A DNA stretch of 64,000 bases from Acidobacteriaceae bacterium KBS 83 (GTDB taxonomy: Bacteria; Acidobacteriota; Terriglobia; Terriglobales; Acidobacteriaceae). How positions within the stretch are numbered: position 1 is the stretch's first letter; each line of letters opens with the position of its first letter. Under the pieces are notes generated by a model that worked only from the letters and a program-made list of their open reading frames with translations, did not search any database and was not told the DNA's origin. Shown piece by piece: positions 35,695 through 44,860 of the stretch. Position numbers and translations under genes: made by a program. The stretch spans positions 1 to 64,000 of the forward strand of contig KB906734.1 of the NCBI GenBank assembly GCA_000381585.1. The letters are read 5' to 3'.

Positions 35695-38166
35695 CTACGG
35701 ACCCATGTTCGTCGGCGTGCACGGATTGTAGCCGAGCGATCCAGCAGTGACCGGGTTGGGCGGTGACGGTGGTGTCGCCCATGGAACATTCTGGAAGTCG
35801 AAGAAATCCAGTAGATTGGGCTGCGCCGCGTCGCGGGCAGTCAGGTGCGCCGAGCTGCCGATAAAGCGGTTCTCGACAAACTTGATCACCGCTGTGTGGT
35901 CCATCGGGATGTGCGAAACATAGTGCTTGCGCACAAAGGGCGAAACCACCATGTTCGGCACACGGAAGCCGAGTTGCGCAGCGAAGCCGTTGACTGCCGG
36001 AGCATCTGTCGAGTTCCTGCCAGGTGCCCCGGCCTTCAGATCGCAGTAAGGAGGAGCCGTCCCGGCCGGAGTGGTGGGGGCACATGGTTTGTAACTGTCG
36101 GCATTCACCGCGATGGACGAAATGTCCGTTGGATAATTCGCCGCCGCCGATATGTCTGTCCAGTCGTTGGTATGACCAGGCACAGGCGGGACGTGTTCGT
36201 ACGGGCCACCGCCCTCGTCGTAAGCGAAGAAGAACGCTGAATCCTTCCAGGAACTGCTGGTCATCAGCGCATTGATAATGCCCGACACCTGCTTCTGCCC
36301 AGCGAGAACCGACTGTCCGGATCCTGGATGCTCGTCATTGAAGCCGGATCCCGATTCGATAAAGGCAAAGCTGGGCAGCGTGCCGTTCTTAAGATCGGCA
36401 AAATACCCATACCTCGGATCATTGAGCGGCGCAATGTGGGTAGGATCGATGCAGAAGGAGTTCGTCGTATCGCCAACGACAGTCGATGGTTCCGTTTTAC
36501 CGGTGCAGGGACCAGTTAGATAGAGGTACTTAAATGAGTACGTCAGGTCCGAAAAGGTCGTGGAGGGCATGGCCAACGCGCCTGACGGATGGCAGGTGCT
36601 CGGATCGCACTGCCCATTGACCGCGGTGTAATAGATCTTCCACGATACCCCCGCCTTATCTAGTTCATTGAAGATCGTGGTTATGTTGAGTTGAGGGAAA
36701 TGATCGTCCGATCCCGGATCCTGAGTGACTCCCTGCGTAGTGCCTCCGGTGAAGGTGGCGATGCGGTTGGGAATGCTCTTGCTCGACACGGGCGAGAACC
36801 ACCTGTCGGAAAGGCCAAACTGCGACGCCATGTAGTAGTAGTAGTTTAGGAATCCTTCGTCATAGTAGCCCATGGCGCGATCGCCGCTCACGTCGGTGAA
36901 GCCGGTGCAGGGGCCAACTCCACCCGGGCACTTGCTGTTCGCAAAGCCATCGGCGTTGGAGGCGAACCCGTTCATCCTGATCTGACGTGTAGTGGAAAAG
37001 TTGCCCAGAGCGGTGTCGGCGTAACTCTCAGTCCAGGCGGAGGACATGTCGTCCACGCAGGTGCTCTTGAACTTGAACAGCGTGTGGGCGCCTTTCGGAT
37101 TCTGTTGGTCGTTGTTGCTGATGATCTGACCCGCCTTACCGACGGAGTCGTAAGCCTGGCCATTTACCTTATCCTCAATGCCGTCGACGTCGTATTTGAC
37201 GCCATCGTCGCCGATCTCAAATCCATGACTCTGACGATAGGGATTCAACATGCCGAAGTAGTTATCGAAGCTATGGTTCTCCTGCAGCATGAAGATCACA
37301 TGGTTGATGGACTGCGTGCTGCCCACCGGCACCACTGAGACGGTCGCAGTCGCCGTCACGCTCCCCGATGCTCCGGTCGCGGTCGCGGTGTACGTTGTTG
37401 TGGCGCCCGGGCTGACAACTTGCGTACCACCGTTGGCCGGCAAATTGTAAGTGCTGCCGTCGGTTCCGGAGATCGTCACCTGGCTGGCATTCGTCGCAGT
37501 CACGCTCAGCGTGGATGAGTCTCCATAGGTAATGGACGCGGGGGTCGCCGTCATACTGACCGTCGTGCCTCCCTGTACAGTCAGGTTGATTGTGGTGAAA
37601 GCAGAGCCACCGCAGAAGTCCCACTCCTGCACGACCGTATGCTCGGCCCCCGGCGCCAGGTTCACCAGCGTGTTCAGCTGCGGCGCATTCACCGTGTACA
37701 CAATCTTGTTGTTCACGTAAATGCCCATCGAAGCCACGCCCTTCGCGCAGGTGCCCGTCGTTGCGCTCGCCACATAGTTCACGGGAGAGCTCACCGTGCT
37801 ATTGGCAACAGGCGAAGTCACAGTGACAGCAGTCTGCGTCGACTGATTCGCGACCGTGATAGGTACAGGGGTGAAGCTAGCGCCCCCACACTTATCCCAC
37901 TCCTCCACAACCGTGTTGTAAGGCCCCGGATTCAGAGACAGCGAGGTATTGAGACTGGCGCCATTCACCACAAACGTGAGTTTGTTGTTCACGTAAATGC
38001 CCATGGAGGCCACGCCCTTGGCACAGGTGCTGGTCGTCGCCGTCGCCACATACTGGACCGGCGAGTTGACGGTCGCCCCACTGGCTGGGCTGGTGACGGT
38101 GACGGTTGCGAATGCCGGTGCTGCGGTCGTTAGAAGCAGAACAAGGAGATAGGAGAGGATCTTCAC
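35695..38166 (-). CDS. Secreted phosphoesterase (phospholipase C / acid phosphatase family) with N-terminal Ig-like repeats
   Basis: An 823-residue exported protein starting at GTG 38166 after GAGG, with signal (M)KILSYLLVLLLTTAAPAFA. Two Ig-like repeats at about 20-108 and 113-200 are near copies, both with TCAKGVASMGIYVNNK. A third beta domain at about 200-285 follows. The catalytic domain begins NHVIFMLQENHSFDNYFGML, the signature of the PF04185 phosphoesterases, with metal-site segments such as FFAYDEGGGPYEHVPP and SHIPMDHTAVIKF. It probably hydrolyses phosphate esters or phospholipids outside the cell. The signal is Sec-like, not the twin-arginine type usual for PlcC. Confidence 0.87.
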   Translation of the reverse strand: MKILSYLLVLLLTTAAPAFATVTVTSPASGATVNSPVQYVATATTSTCAKGVASMGIYVNNKLTFVVNGASLNTSLSLNPGPYNTVVEEWDKCGGASFTPVPITVANQSTQTAVTVTSPVANSTVSSPVNYVASATTGTCAKGVASMGIYVNNKIVYTVNAPQLNTLVNLAPGAEHTVVQEWDFCGGSAFTTINLTVQGGTTVSMTATPASITYGDSSTLSVTATNASQVTISGTDGSTYNLPANGGTQVVSPGATTTYTATATGASGSVTATATVSVVPVGSTQSINHVIFMLQENHSFDNYFGMLNPYRQSHGFEIGDDGVKYDVDGIEDKVNGQAYDSVGKAGQIISNNDQQNPKGAHTLFKFKSTCVDDMSSAWTESYADTALGNFSTTRQIRMNGFASNADGFANSKCPGGVGPCTGFTDVSGDRAMGYYDEGFLNYYYYMASQFGLSDRWFSPVSSKSIPNRIATFTGGTTQGVTQDPGSDDHFPQLNITTIFNELDKAGVSWKIYYTAVNGQCDPSTCHPSGALAMPSTTFSDLTYSFKYLYLTGPCTGKTEPSTVVGDTTNSFCIDPTHIAPLNDPRYGYFADLKNGTLPSFAFIESGSGFNDEHPGSGQSVLAGQKQVSGIINALMTSSSWKDSAFFFAYDEGGGPYEHVPPVPGHTNDWTDISAAANYPTDISSIAVNADSYKPCAPTTPAGTAPPYCDLKAGAPGRNSTDAPAVNGFAAQLGFRVPNMVVSPFVRKHYVSHIPMDHTAVIKFVENRFIGSSAHLTARDAAQPNLLDFFDFQNVPWATPPSPPNPVTAGSLGYNPCTPTNMGP

Positions 38167-38469
38167 GGGCGGGCCTCGAAAGTTGCCCCGAATGCGGGCA
38201 GTTGATCAAACCGCGATCAGCGATCGGCCATTTCCGAGCGCTCAGCGTGGCGAATGTGTCTTCCGGGGGAAGTTGCATGATACCGGCCGCATCCTCAACC
38301 AAGCAACACAGTTAAATACCAGTTTTCCTGACTTAGGAGAGTTACCACACCAGGTTGTTGATTTTATTGGTGGGCGGAGAAAGCGTTGGAGATTACAAAC
38401 AATGTTTTTGATCTACTGGCCCCGAACGCCATACACGAAGGGTTAGCAATTCTTTGACATTCGCCGCTT
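38167..38469. other. Intergenic region, no gene seen
   Basis: This spacer of about 300 bp lies between the phosphoesterase start and the stop of the next minus-strand gene. It should contain the phosphoesterase promoter. I see no convincing small gene or terminator; the frame crossing it runs on into the phosphoesterase gene and looks like a shadow. Confidence 0.4.
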
Positions 38470-39354
38470 CTACTGCAATTTCTGTGCGGCCGAGCCATCC
38501 TTCAACATCTTTGCCGCAGCAGCCAGAGTCAGCGATGGCGGCGTCGGATGATATTGGGTCGTCACCTCATCCTGCTGCTCCCCAATGCTCTTGAAGATGA
38601 GTGCGTGACCCTGAATGTGAATGTGAGTGTTTGTAATGTCCCACACTCCGGGGGCGATCTGCTGCCGCTGTATCTCGAACGTGCCGCCCTTTTCCAGCTT
38701 TCCCAGCAACCCGTATCCGAAGTTCACATTCCTGGTAAGCGTTCCCTTGAGTTGCTTGATACGCTTTTGCTTTGTATCGACAACCATCGTCCCCGCCATT
38801 GCGGCGAAGACGCGTGATTCACGCGTGAGTGGATCGAAGTGAGGATCTGGCTGAAAGCTTAATGTTGTTTCGGCGTCGTTTTGCCCTGTCATCGTCCATA
38901 GAAAGGCATCGGGCAGCATTTTCGTTAGTGAGCTGGCCCTTTGTGAATCCTGTGCGTGATCCTGCTTTTGCTTCTGACGCAGACTCGCATCCCGGACAAA
39001 GGCATCGATCCTCTGCTCGTCCTCTCTCTGTTCTTCCGATGTCAGGGGATGACCATTCTTCTGTACGATCTTCGACAGATCGCCCTCGGACGTTTGAATG
39101 ACAAGTTTCACCGTACGCAGCTCGGGAGTTTTGTTGTCGTCCCGATACATCCATCGACTGTGATCATTTGCATCGGCTGCCAATTCATTTGCAACCACTG
39201 CATGCACAAGGGCACGCGCATTCTGAGAGGTTTCAGAAGCTGGAGATAGGGAGCAGGCGCAGGCAAAGATGACGAAAAACAGAGCGGGCCGGTATAAAAA
39301 CCGAATCGCCCGACCCGAAGAAATAATCGCCACAGTTATATGGATGCCGATCAC
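38470..39354 (-). CDS. Exported protein of unknown function
   Basis: A 294-residue product starting at GTG with a hydrophobic signal (FLYRPALFFVIFACACSLSPA). The mature part is charged at first (SRWMYRDDNKTPELRTVKLVI, KNGHPLTSEEQREDEQRIDAF). It then becomes a beta-rich half with FSFQPDPHFDP-like segments, VFAAMAGTMVVDTKQKRIKQLKGTL, and NTHIHIQGHALIFKSIGEQQDEVTTQY. It resembles acidobacterial outer-membrane-associated hypotheticals, but I cannot name a family. Confidence 0.72.
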   Translation of the reverse strand: MIGIHITVAIISSGRAIRFLYRPALFFVIFACACSLSPASETSQNARALVHAVVANELAADANDHSRWMYRDDNKTPELRTVKLVIQTSEGDLSKIVQKNGHPLTSEEQREDEQRIDAFVRDASLRQKQKQDHAQDSQRASSLTKMLPDAFLWTMTGQNDAETTLSFQPDPHFDPLTRESRVFAAMAGTMVVDTKQKRIKQLKGTLTRNVNFGYGLLGKLEKGGTFEIQRQQIAPGVWDITNTHIHIQGHALIFKSIGEQQDEVTTQYHPTPPSLTLAAAAKMLKDGSAAQKLQ

Positions 39355-39828
39355 AGACGATTCGGCAGATTGCGCCTGACGCCACCAAATCAGCTTTTGT
39401 CATCGTACCCAAAGGTGTTACGGGTCCTGCGCCTATGTGGTATTCCCTGCCCCGTTAGCGCTGCAGTCGCGTAATAACGTGCAGTCCCAGTGACATTTTG
39501 TCCCATCTCATGCATCCCTATTTACATAGTGATTCTTCCGCAACTACCACAAAATAGGGACTTTCCGATCACATGCAGATCTGTATTATCCGTTTACCAA
39601 ATCACCTATGAGATGCCCGCAGACGTCACGTTACGGGCGTACAGAAGAGTGAAACTGCCTAACACCTAAGTTGCAGGCAGTCTGCTCGCATTCTCGTCAG
39701 CCGCACCGGAAGGGCGGTTCTGACTGTGCTCGACGTGTGCCTGAAACGGCATTGCTGCCATCCCCGTGGATCGGAAGACCGAAGCAAAACAATGTGAGAA
39801 CAAAAATCCCCCAATGCAGGAGAAGTAC
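39355..39828. other. Divergent intergenic region, no gene seen
   Basis: This region separates a minus-strand and a plus-strand exported-protein gene and must carry both promoters. An interrupted inverted repeat CCCTATTT (39516-39523) / AAATAGGG (39552-39559) is present and may be a regulator site. No RNA family is recognised. Confidence 0.4.
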
Positions 39829-40965
39829 ATGCTTATACAGAAGAGCTACCATCCTTTTTGCCGGGTACCGTGGCGCCGCGTCCTTCATCTCTCCTTCGCC
39901 GTACTTTCCACGGCAGTCTTCGTGCAGGCAGCCCTCGCGCAGAACATCACTGTAGGCAGTCCGCTCAACGGCACAACCACCCAGTCACCCCTCCTGGTCA
40001 AGGCTCATAACATCGGATGCAAGGGCCTTGCTCCCACAGCATTTGCCTTCATGATCGACGGCAGTTCCACTGCCCATTGGGGTGCGACGCCTTACGATAT
40101 CGAGGTCACGAACACCTCCGTCTCTGTCGGGAAACACATCATTCGCTTCAAGGCGTGGACGAGCGCCGGAATTTGCCCCGAGGTGGACAGCACCATACAG
40201 GTGGCTACGGGCACCCCTCCCTCAGGCGGTTCTGGCGGATCTAGCGATACGGGCGGCGACGGTTCGGGCAGCGGCTCCACGGGTGGCGGCTCGGACAGCA
40301 TCCCCTCCAATGCCGTGGCGTCGGCTGATCTGGACACATTGACCAACTGGCCAGGTGAGCACGATGCGGGAACGCCGGGAACCTCGCGCGGCTCGACCCT
40401 GTTTCCCGCAACCACGCCGTTGTATGACGATGCCCGCCAGTTCTACATGACGTACACGGGTCGTGGTGGCCATCGCTGGCACAACTCCTTTGCCAAGGAC
40501 ACTACGTCCACGCATTTCATCATGGACACCTACGTCTATGTCGTGAATCCCGACCAGCTGGCGAATCTCGAGCTGGATCTAAATCAGGTCATGTCGGATG
40601 GCAGGACAGTCATCTACGGCACACAGTGCTCCACGTATTCACACACCTGGGAATGGAGCTACTACGACAGCAAAAGTCCTCACTGGCACGCCTCCAATAT
40701 CCCCTGCGACACGCGGAAATGGACGGCAAACACCTGGCATCACATTCAGGTTGCCTTCCATCGCGACAACAACGGATACGTAACACATGACTGGGTAAAT
40801 TTTGACGGCACCCACACCAACTTCACCGCGGCGGCTGCCGGGTCGGCAAAGGCGCTGGGATGGGCGAAGGGTTCGATGATCATGAACGTACAGTTCGACG
40901 GCTGGAACAAAACGAGCGGGAACATAACCGCTTACTTCCATAAGACAACCTATTACCGCTGGTAG
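39829..40965 (+). CDS. Secreted protein with Ig-like domain, Gly/Ser linker and lectin-like domain
   Basis: The ATG at 39829 follows GCAGGAGAAG and begins a protein of 378 residues with a signal peptide (RVLHLSFAVLSTAVFVQAALA). An Ig-like module follows (ITVGSPLNGTTTQSPLLVKA...), then a Gly/Ser/Asp linker, and a C-terminal beta domain of about 200 residues (FIMDTYVYVVNPDQLANLELD; THTWEWSYYDSKSP; WTANTWHHIQVAFHRDNNGY). The C-terminal domain resembles concanavalin-like lectin/glucanase folds. An earlier in-frame start at 39766 lacks a ribosome site. It is followed by a strong terminator. Confidence 0.75.
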   Translation: MLIQKSYHPFCRVPWRRVLHLSFAVLSTAVFVQAALAQNITVGSPLNGTTTQSPLLVKAHNIGCKGLAPTAFAFMIDGSSTAHWGATPYDIEVTNTSVSVGKHIIRFKAWTSAGICPEVDSTIQVATGTPPSGGSGGSSDTGGDGSGSGSTGGGSDSIPSNAVASADLDTLTNWPGEHDAGTPGTSRGSTLFPATTPLYDDARQFYMTYTGRGGHRWHNSFAKDTTSTHFIMDTYVYVVNPDQLANLELDLNQVMSDGRTVIYGTQCSTYSHTWEWSYYDSKSPHWHASNIPCDTRKWTANTWHHIQVAFHRDNNGYVTHDWVNFDGTHTNFTAAAAGSAKALGWAKGSMIMNVQFDGWNKTSGNITAYFHKTTYYRW

Positions 40966-40980
40966 GTCCCCAGACCGCAT

Positions 40981-41020
40981 AAGGGCCGGCTCCGATCGTG
41001 AGCCGGCCCTTCATTTTTTT
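40981..41020 (+). terminator. Strong Rho-independent terminator
   Basis: AAGGGCCGGCTC (40981-40992) and its exact complement (41000-41011) enclose a 7-base loop and are followed by seven T after CA. It ends the secreted-protein gene 15 bases after its stop. Confidence 0.95.
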
Positions 41021-41483
41021 GTCCAGGTTGCGGACGAACAACAGCAGAATCATCTGCCTAGTGCTGGGCAATATCGATTGCGCAAGAATCAGTCTTGGCT
41101 CTCCACTGGTGGTACTGGTCTTGGACAAGGCGGATGAGCGGTTCAACGCTATGCTCGAGCAAACGAGCATCTGATGCAGACGCGGCCTGAGCGCCCGCGG
41201 CCAAAGTCGCGAATACCATGATGCGCGATTTCGATTGACACCGCAGCTGATATCAGCGCACATTGTTACTCTTTCCAGCCGGGCCCTTTGAAACGGCATT
41301 GCAGGGGACCGTAGTCGCGCGAATGTTGCCACGTCCCATTCGCCTAAGGTTGTAAGTATCATCCCGCCAAATCGAAAAGATCACGTTCCCAAGTCCAGCT
41401 CAATGGACAGGCGAAATCCGTGACGCCGGAAATGCGGAGTGCACGGTCCCACTCCTATCACCCTGTAGTTCGAGGTGTTAGAT
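41021..41483. other. Intergenic region, no gene seen
   Basis: About 460 bp between the terminator and the next gene. A minus-strand open frame at 40880-41362 has no protein-like features and crosses the terminator, so I do not annotate it. The promoter of the following gene is expected here but no clear boxes stand out. Confidence 0.4.
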
Positions 41484-43004
41484 ATGACCCTCCGGAGCCG
41501 AGTCCTTCCAGCCGCCGTCATTCTGTTTGTATCAGTGACAACGCTTCTCGCTCAGGAGCCGGTCATCGCACCGGCCAATAGCTACCCAGCGAACCTTTCA
41601 AACGTGCTTGTTGCCGATCTCAATCGCGACAACGCACCAGAGATTATCGGTCTTGAAAGTAGTAGCTCCGCTGTTGGGGTCCTGAAAAATTTGGGCAATG
41701 GAACCTACGGCAACGCAACCTATTACCCGGTCAACGGTCATTTGAATGGTATTGCCATAGGGGATTTCAACGGAGATGGCAGGCTTGACGTAGCGGTTGC
41801 GATTGGTGCCTTCAATGCAGCCAATGGACGTGTCGCAGTACTGCGCGGAAATGGCGATGGCACGCTCCAGTTGCCCGTGTACCACAACGTCGCGATTCCC
41901 GCTAACTCCATTGCCGTCGGCGACTTTAACAACGACAACAAGCCCGATATCGCGATCATCGGCAATAACAGCGACAACAGCAAAAATACTGTCGCGATAC
42001 TCACCAATACCGGCACAAGCTTTACTGAGAATTCTTTTCCCGCCGCCACTTATTACACAGCCAACGGGTTCGGACCGGATGGGGATTTTATCGACGATCT
42101 GGTGGCCGCGGACTTCAATGGTGATGGACGCATAGATCTTGCCTATATTGACGGCTGTACACAATGCGACCCCTCGTCGGAACAGCTCTTCGTCCTTTCC
42201 AACACGACCTCTGGATGGAAACCCAAGCGGCCTGCCGGCGGCACGGGGAGCGAGAGCCTCGAGGCTGCCGACATAGACGGTGATGGCATCAGCGATTTTG
42301 TAATCCCGTTCCAGGGATGCCACACGCCATGCGTCGGCGTTGCTGTGCTCTATATGAACAAGAACACTGCCGTCGGGAGTTCACAGAACCTGGATGTATT
42401 TGATGAAGAAGATGGACCCACTCCGAACCAGGTAGTCATCGGCGACTTCAATAATGACGGTATTACGGATATCGCAGGCTACTCGCCCTTTGGCGGTACA
42501 GACCGGAACTTCAATCAACTGCCCGCGGGAATCATGATGTGGACGGGTGCGGGTAACCGGACCTTCCATAAGCTCAAGTACTATAAACAACCCAACCCAC
42601 CGGCCAATTTCTTTTCGGGGTACACCGCGGCTGGCTTTTTGAACAAGAACGGCACGCGCGACCTCGTCGTCCCGAAGGGAATGAAGACTCAGGTCTGGAT
42701 GAATAGCACAAACAATCCTGCTGATCCATGTCCTTATCCCACGATCGGTGGGGTTCACGTATGTGCGCCTTCAGCGCAGGTCGGGAGTGGCATGGTTCAA
42801 TTCCTGGCCAGCGCCCGTACCAACACCCAGCCGCTGAATCGGATAGAGCTTTGGATCGATGGTCAGAAAAAACTCCAGGTATTCGCAGATCGCTTGCAGG
42901 TCAAACTGCCTCTTGCTGACGGACAACACACCGCTGGGTTCATCGAGGTCGGCGCGAGCGGCCTTTCCATCAAGAAAAAGTTGACCTTCACCGTTGGTCC
43001 TTAA
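41484..43004 (+). CDS. Exported FG-GAP/VCBS-repeat protein with C-terminal Ig-like domain
   Basis: The ATG at 41484 lies after CGAGG and starts a 506-residue protein with signal RVLPAAVILFVSVTTLLAQ. Calcium-binding-like FG-GAP/VCBS repeats recur: VADLNRDNAPEIIG, IGDFNGDGRLDVAVA, VGDFNNDNKPDIAII, AADFNGDGRIDLAYI, AADIDGDGISDFVIP and IGDFNNDGITDIAGY. These suggest an integrin-alpha-like beta-propeller. The C-terminal ~90 residues (NRIELWIDGQKKLQVFADRL; DGQHTAGFIEV) resemble the Ig-like modules of nearby secreted proteins. Extracellular role unknown. Confidence 0.8.
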   Translation: MTLRSRVLPAAVILFVSVTTLLAQEPVIAPANSYPANLSNVLVADLNRDNAPEIIGLESSSSAVGVLKNLGNGTYGNATYYPVNGHLNGIAIGDFNGDGRLDVAVAIGAFNAANGRVAVLRGNGDGTLQLPVYHNVAIPANSIAVGDFNNDNKPDIAIIGNNSDNSKNTVAILTNTGTSFTENSFPAATYYTANGFGPDGDFIDDLVAADFNGDGRIDLAYIDGCTQCDPSSEQLFVLSNTTSGWKPKRPAGGTGSESLEAADIDGDGISDFVIPFQGCHTPCVGVAVLYMNKNTAVGSSQNLDVFDEEDGPTPNQVVIGDFNNDGITDIAGYSPFGGTDRNFNQLPAGIMMWTGAGNRTFHKLKYYKQPNPPANFFSGYTAAGFLNKNGTRDLVVPKGMKTQVWMNSTNNPADPCPYPTIGGVHVCAPSAQVGSGMVQFLASARTNTQPLNRIELWIDGQKKLQVFADRLQVKLPLADGQHTAGFIEVGASGLSIKKKLTFTVGP

Positions 43005-43074
43005 GACGATGATCGTTAACTCCGCTCGTGTCCCGGTCCGAGGCGCTAGGAAGCCGTATGAACTGAGATCTGAT

Positions 43075-43151
<77 letters not shown>

Positions 43152-43223
43152 GCCACAGGTGGGTTGCCTTCATTGTAGCGTCCGCATGCCCGGAGAACGT
43201 TACGCATCTCCGGTCCTTTGGCC

Positions 43224-44198
43224 TCACTGCTGCTCCGATGTGGAATGCGAGCCGTTCAGCGCCGCCGAACGCGCAAACTCCTGCTTCGCATGCGCGTCGT
43301 CCCCATCGCGCCGATAGGCCTGCCCCAGCAGATAGTGATAGCGCGGATTCTCCGGCGCCAGCTTTACCGCCGCAGCAAACTCCTTCACCGCATCTGGCAA
43401 CCGGCCCGTGCGCTGATACGCCTGGCCTAGATTCTCGTGAATGCGCGGCTCCTTCGGAGCAATCTTCGCCGCCTGCTCCAGCAACTGCTCGGCTTCCGCA
43501 ACCTGATTGCGATGCAGCAGCAGGATCGCCAAATTCAGCAGCGGCTGCTCGCTAGGCGCGGGATCATCCTTCTGCCACGCAATGGCCGTACGATACGCCT
43601 GTGCCGCATCATCATTGCGGTTCAGTGCTTCGTACACCAGCCCCAGGTTGTTCTCGCCCTTCACACTTCGCGGGTTCAACGCGAGCGTCTCCTGAAAACA
43701 TGTCAATGCATCCCCGTAGCGGCCCTGCGTATAGTGCAGCCTGCCCATCGCGTACCAGGTTTCCGCGTCATTGCCATCCATCGCGAGCGATCGATTCATC
43801 CATCGCTCCGCATCCGGCAGATCCTTCAGCAGCACGTAATCGAACGCCACGTCGCGCAGCTCCGTTGCCGTGGGCGTGCGCAGCGCCGCTGCGCTCGTAT
43901 ACTCCTTCAGCGAATCGGCTGGCTTGTTCTCACGCATCAGCGCATATGCCAGCAGATATCGCGGCTCCGCCGCCTTTGGGTCTGCTGCAATCAGCGGCCG
44001 CAGGAGTACCTCCGCCTCTGCAAACCTGCCCTCGTGCATCAACTGCTGCGCAGCCGCTAGCGAGCTCGCAGATGGAGATGGATTCGGCGTTAGCGTTCCA
44101 ATCTGCCGCGCCGCGCCCACCAGGGCACCGCACGCCATCGCCGCCACGCAGCCTGAGACGCTCAGCCAGCCGCATCTCGATTTACGCTTGTTACCCAC
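43224..44198 (-). CDS. TPR-repeat protein with N-terminal membrane anchor or signal
   Basis: The product has about seven tetratricopeptide repeats, e.g. AETWYAMGRLHYTQGRYGDAL, VKGENNLGLVYEALNRNDDA and RIHENLGQAYQRTGRLPDAV, used for protein-protein contacts. The GTG at 44198 yields a hydrophobic N terminus (CGWLSVSGCVAAMACGALVG). The open frame reaches 44282 but would overlap the preceding gene and start with a basic stretch. The partner is unknown. Confidence 0.78.
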   Translation of the reverse strand: MGNKRKSRCGWLSVSGCVAAMACGALVGAARQIGTLTPNPSPSASSLAAAQQLMHEGRFAEAEVLLRPLIAADPKAAEPRYLLAYALMRENKPADSLKEYTSAAALRTPTATELRDVAFDYVLLKDLPDAERWMNRSLAMDGNDAETWYAMGRLHYTQGRYGDALTCFQETLALNPRSVKGENNLGLVYEALNRNDDAAQAYRTAIAWQKDDPAPSEQPLLNLAILLLHRNQVAEAEQLLEQAAKIAPKEPRIHENLGQAYQRTGRLPDAVKEFAAAVKLAPENPRYHYLLGQAYRRDGDDAHAKQEFARSAALNGSHSTSEQQ

Positions 44199-44226
44199 GC
44201 CGACAGGATAGCAACGCGGGAACCGC

Positions 44227-44844
44227 CTATCCCCGCCCGTCCAACTCTTCCGGCGACGCAAACAACAACTCCGCCGTCGCAATCAGCACAGGCGTCACCT
44301 GCTCGACGGCTCTCGCCCACGCAGCCTCGGCATGCACCTCGTCCGCGCCACTTACGTAGCAATACACCGTTAATCCATAGCCCCAATGCTCACTGCGATG
44401 CGCCGGCCGCACCACCAACTCCAGCCGCGCATCCTCAATAGCCAGCGCAGCACACCGCCGCGACGTCGTGCGCGCCCATTCCTCATGCAGCAGAAAATCC
44501 GCCATCGGCACCGCGTGGGCCATCAGCACATCGATGTACGACCCGCACCCGCTCGCCGCTATCGGCGCATCGAGCACATCGGCAAGGTCGGCCCGTTCCT
44601 CGTCGCTTAAGCGCCATCGATCGCACTTCGTCGTCATCAGCAAGCCGCGCGGCGCATTCAGCAGAGCCAGCGCCTCGGCCATCGCGGGCGATCGGGCCGC
44701 CTCGGGCAACCCGGCAATGCGGCTTCGGCACGTCTCCCCATCGCCTCGCAAATCCACCCACGCGAGCCCACTTGCCGCATCCGACCAACCCGTCTCGATC
44801 ACCGGATCTTCGACACCCGCAGCAACGCTCCAATCTGTTTCCAC
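44227..44844 (-). CDS. Conserved-looking hypothetical protein
   Basis: I start at the GTG at 44844, preceded by GGAG within the end of the upstream hydrolase gene, giving 205 residues; the frame to 44964 lies inside that gene. No domain is recognised. Visible segments include MTTKCDRWRLSDEERADLADV, MADFLLHEEWARTTSRRCAALAI and ARLELVVRPAHRSEHWGYGLTVYCYVS. It looks cytosolic. It is sandwiched with 16-28 nt gaps between the YheT-like hydrolase and the TPR gene, so all are likely cotranscribed. Confidence 0.6.
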   Translation of the reverse strand: METDWSVAAGVEDPVIETGWSDAASGLAWVDLRGDGETCRSRIAGLPEAARSPAMAEALALLNAPRGLLMTTKCDRWRLSDEERADLADVLDAPIAASGCGSYIDVLMAHAVPMADFLLHEEWARTTSRRCAALAIEDARLELVVRPAHRSEHWGYGLTVYCYVSGADEVHAEAAWARAVEQVTPVLIATAELLFASPEELDGRG

Positions 44845-44860
44845 TACAGGAATTTCTCCA

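Noticed and set aside
39516-39559. CCCTATTT/AAATAGGG as a terminator or riboswitch
   Set aside because: The arms are short, the loop is 28 bases and there is no T run; at most a regulator site.
40880-41362. 160-codon minus-strand open frame in the gap after the lectin-like protein
   Set aside because: It crosses a strong terminator and the end of a real gene, and its sequence shows no protein-like pattern.
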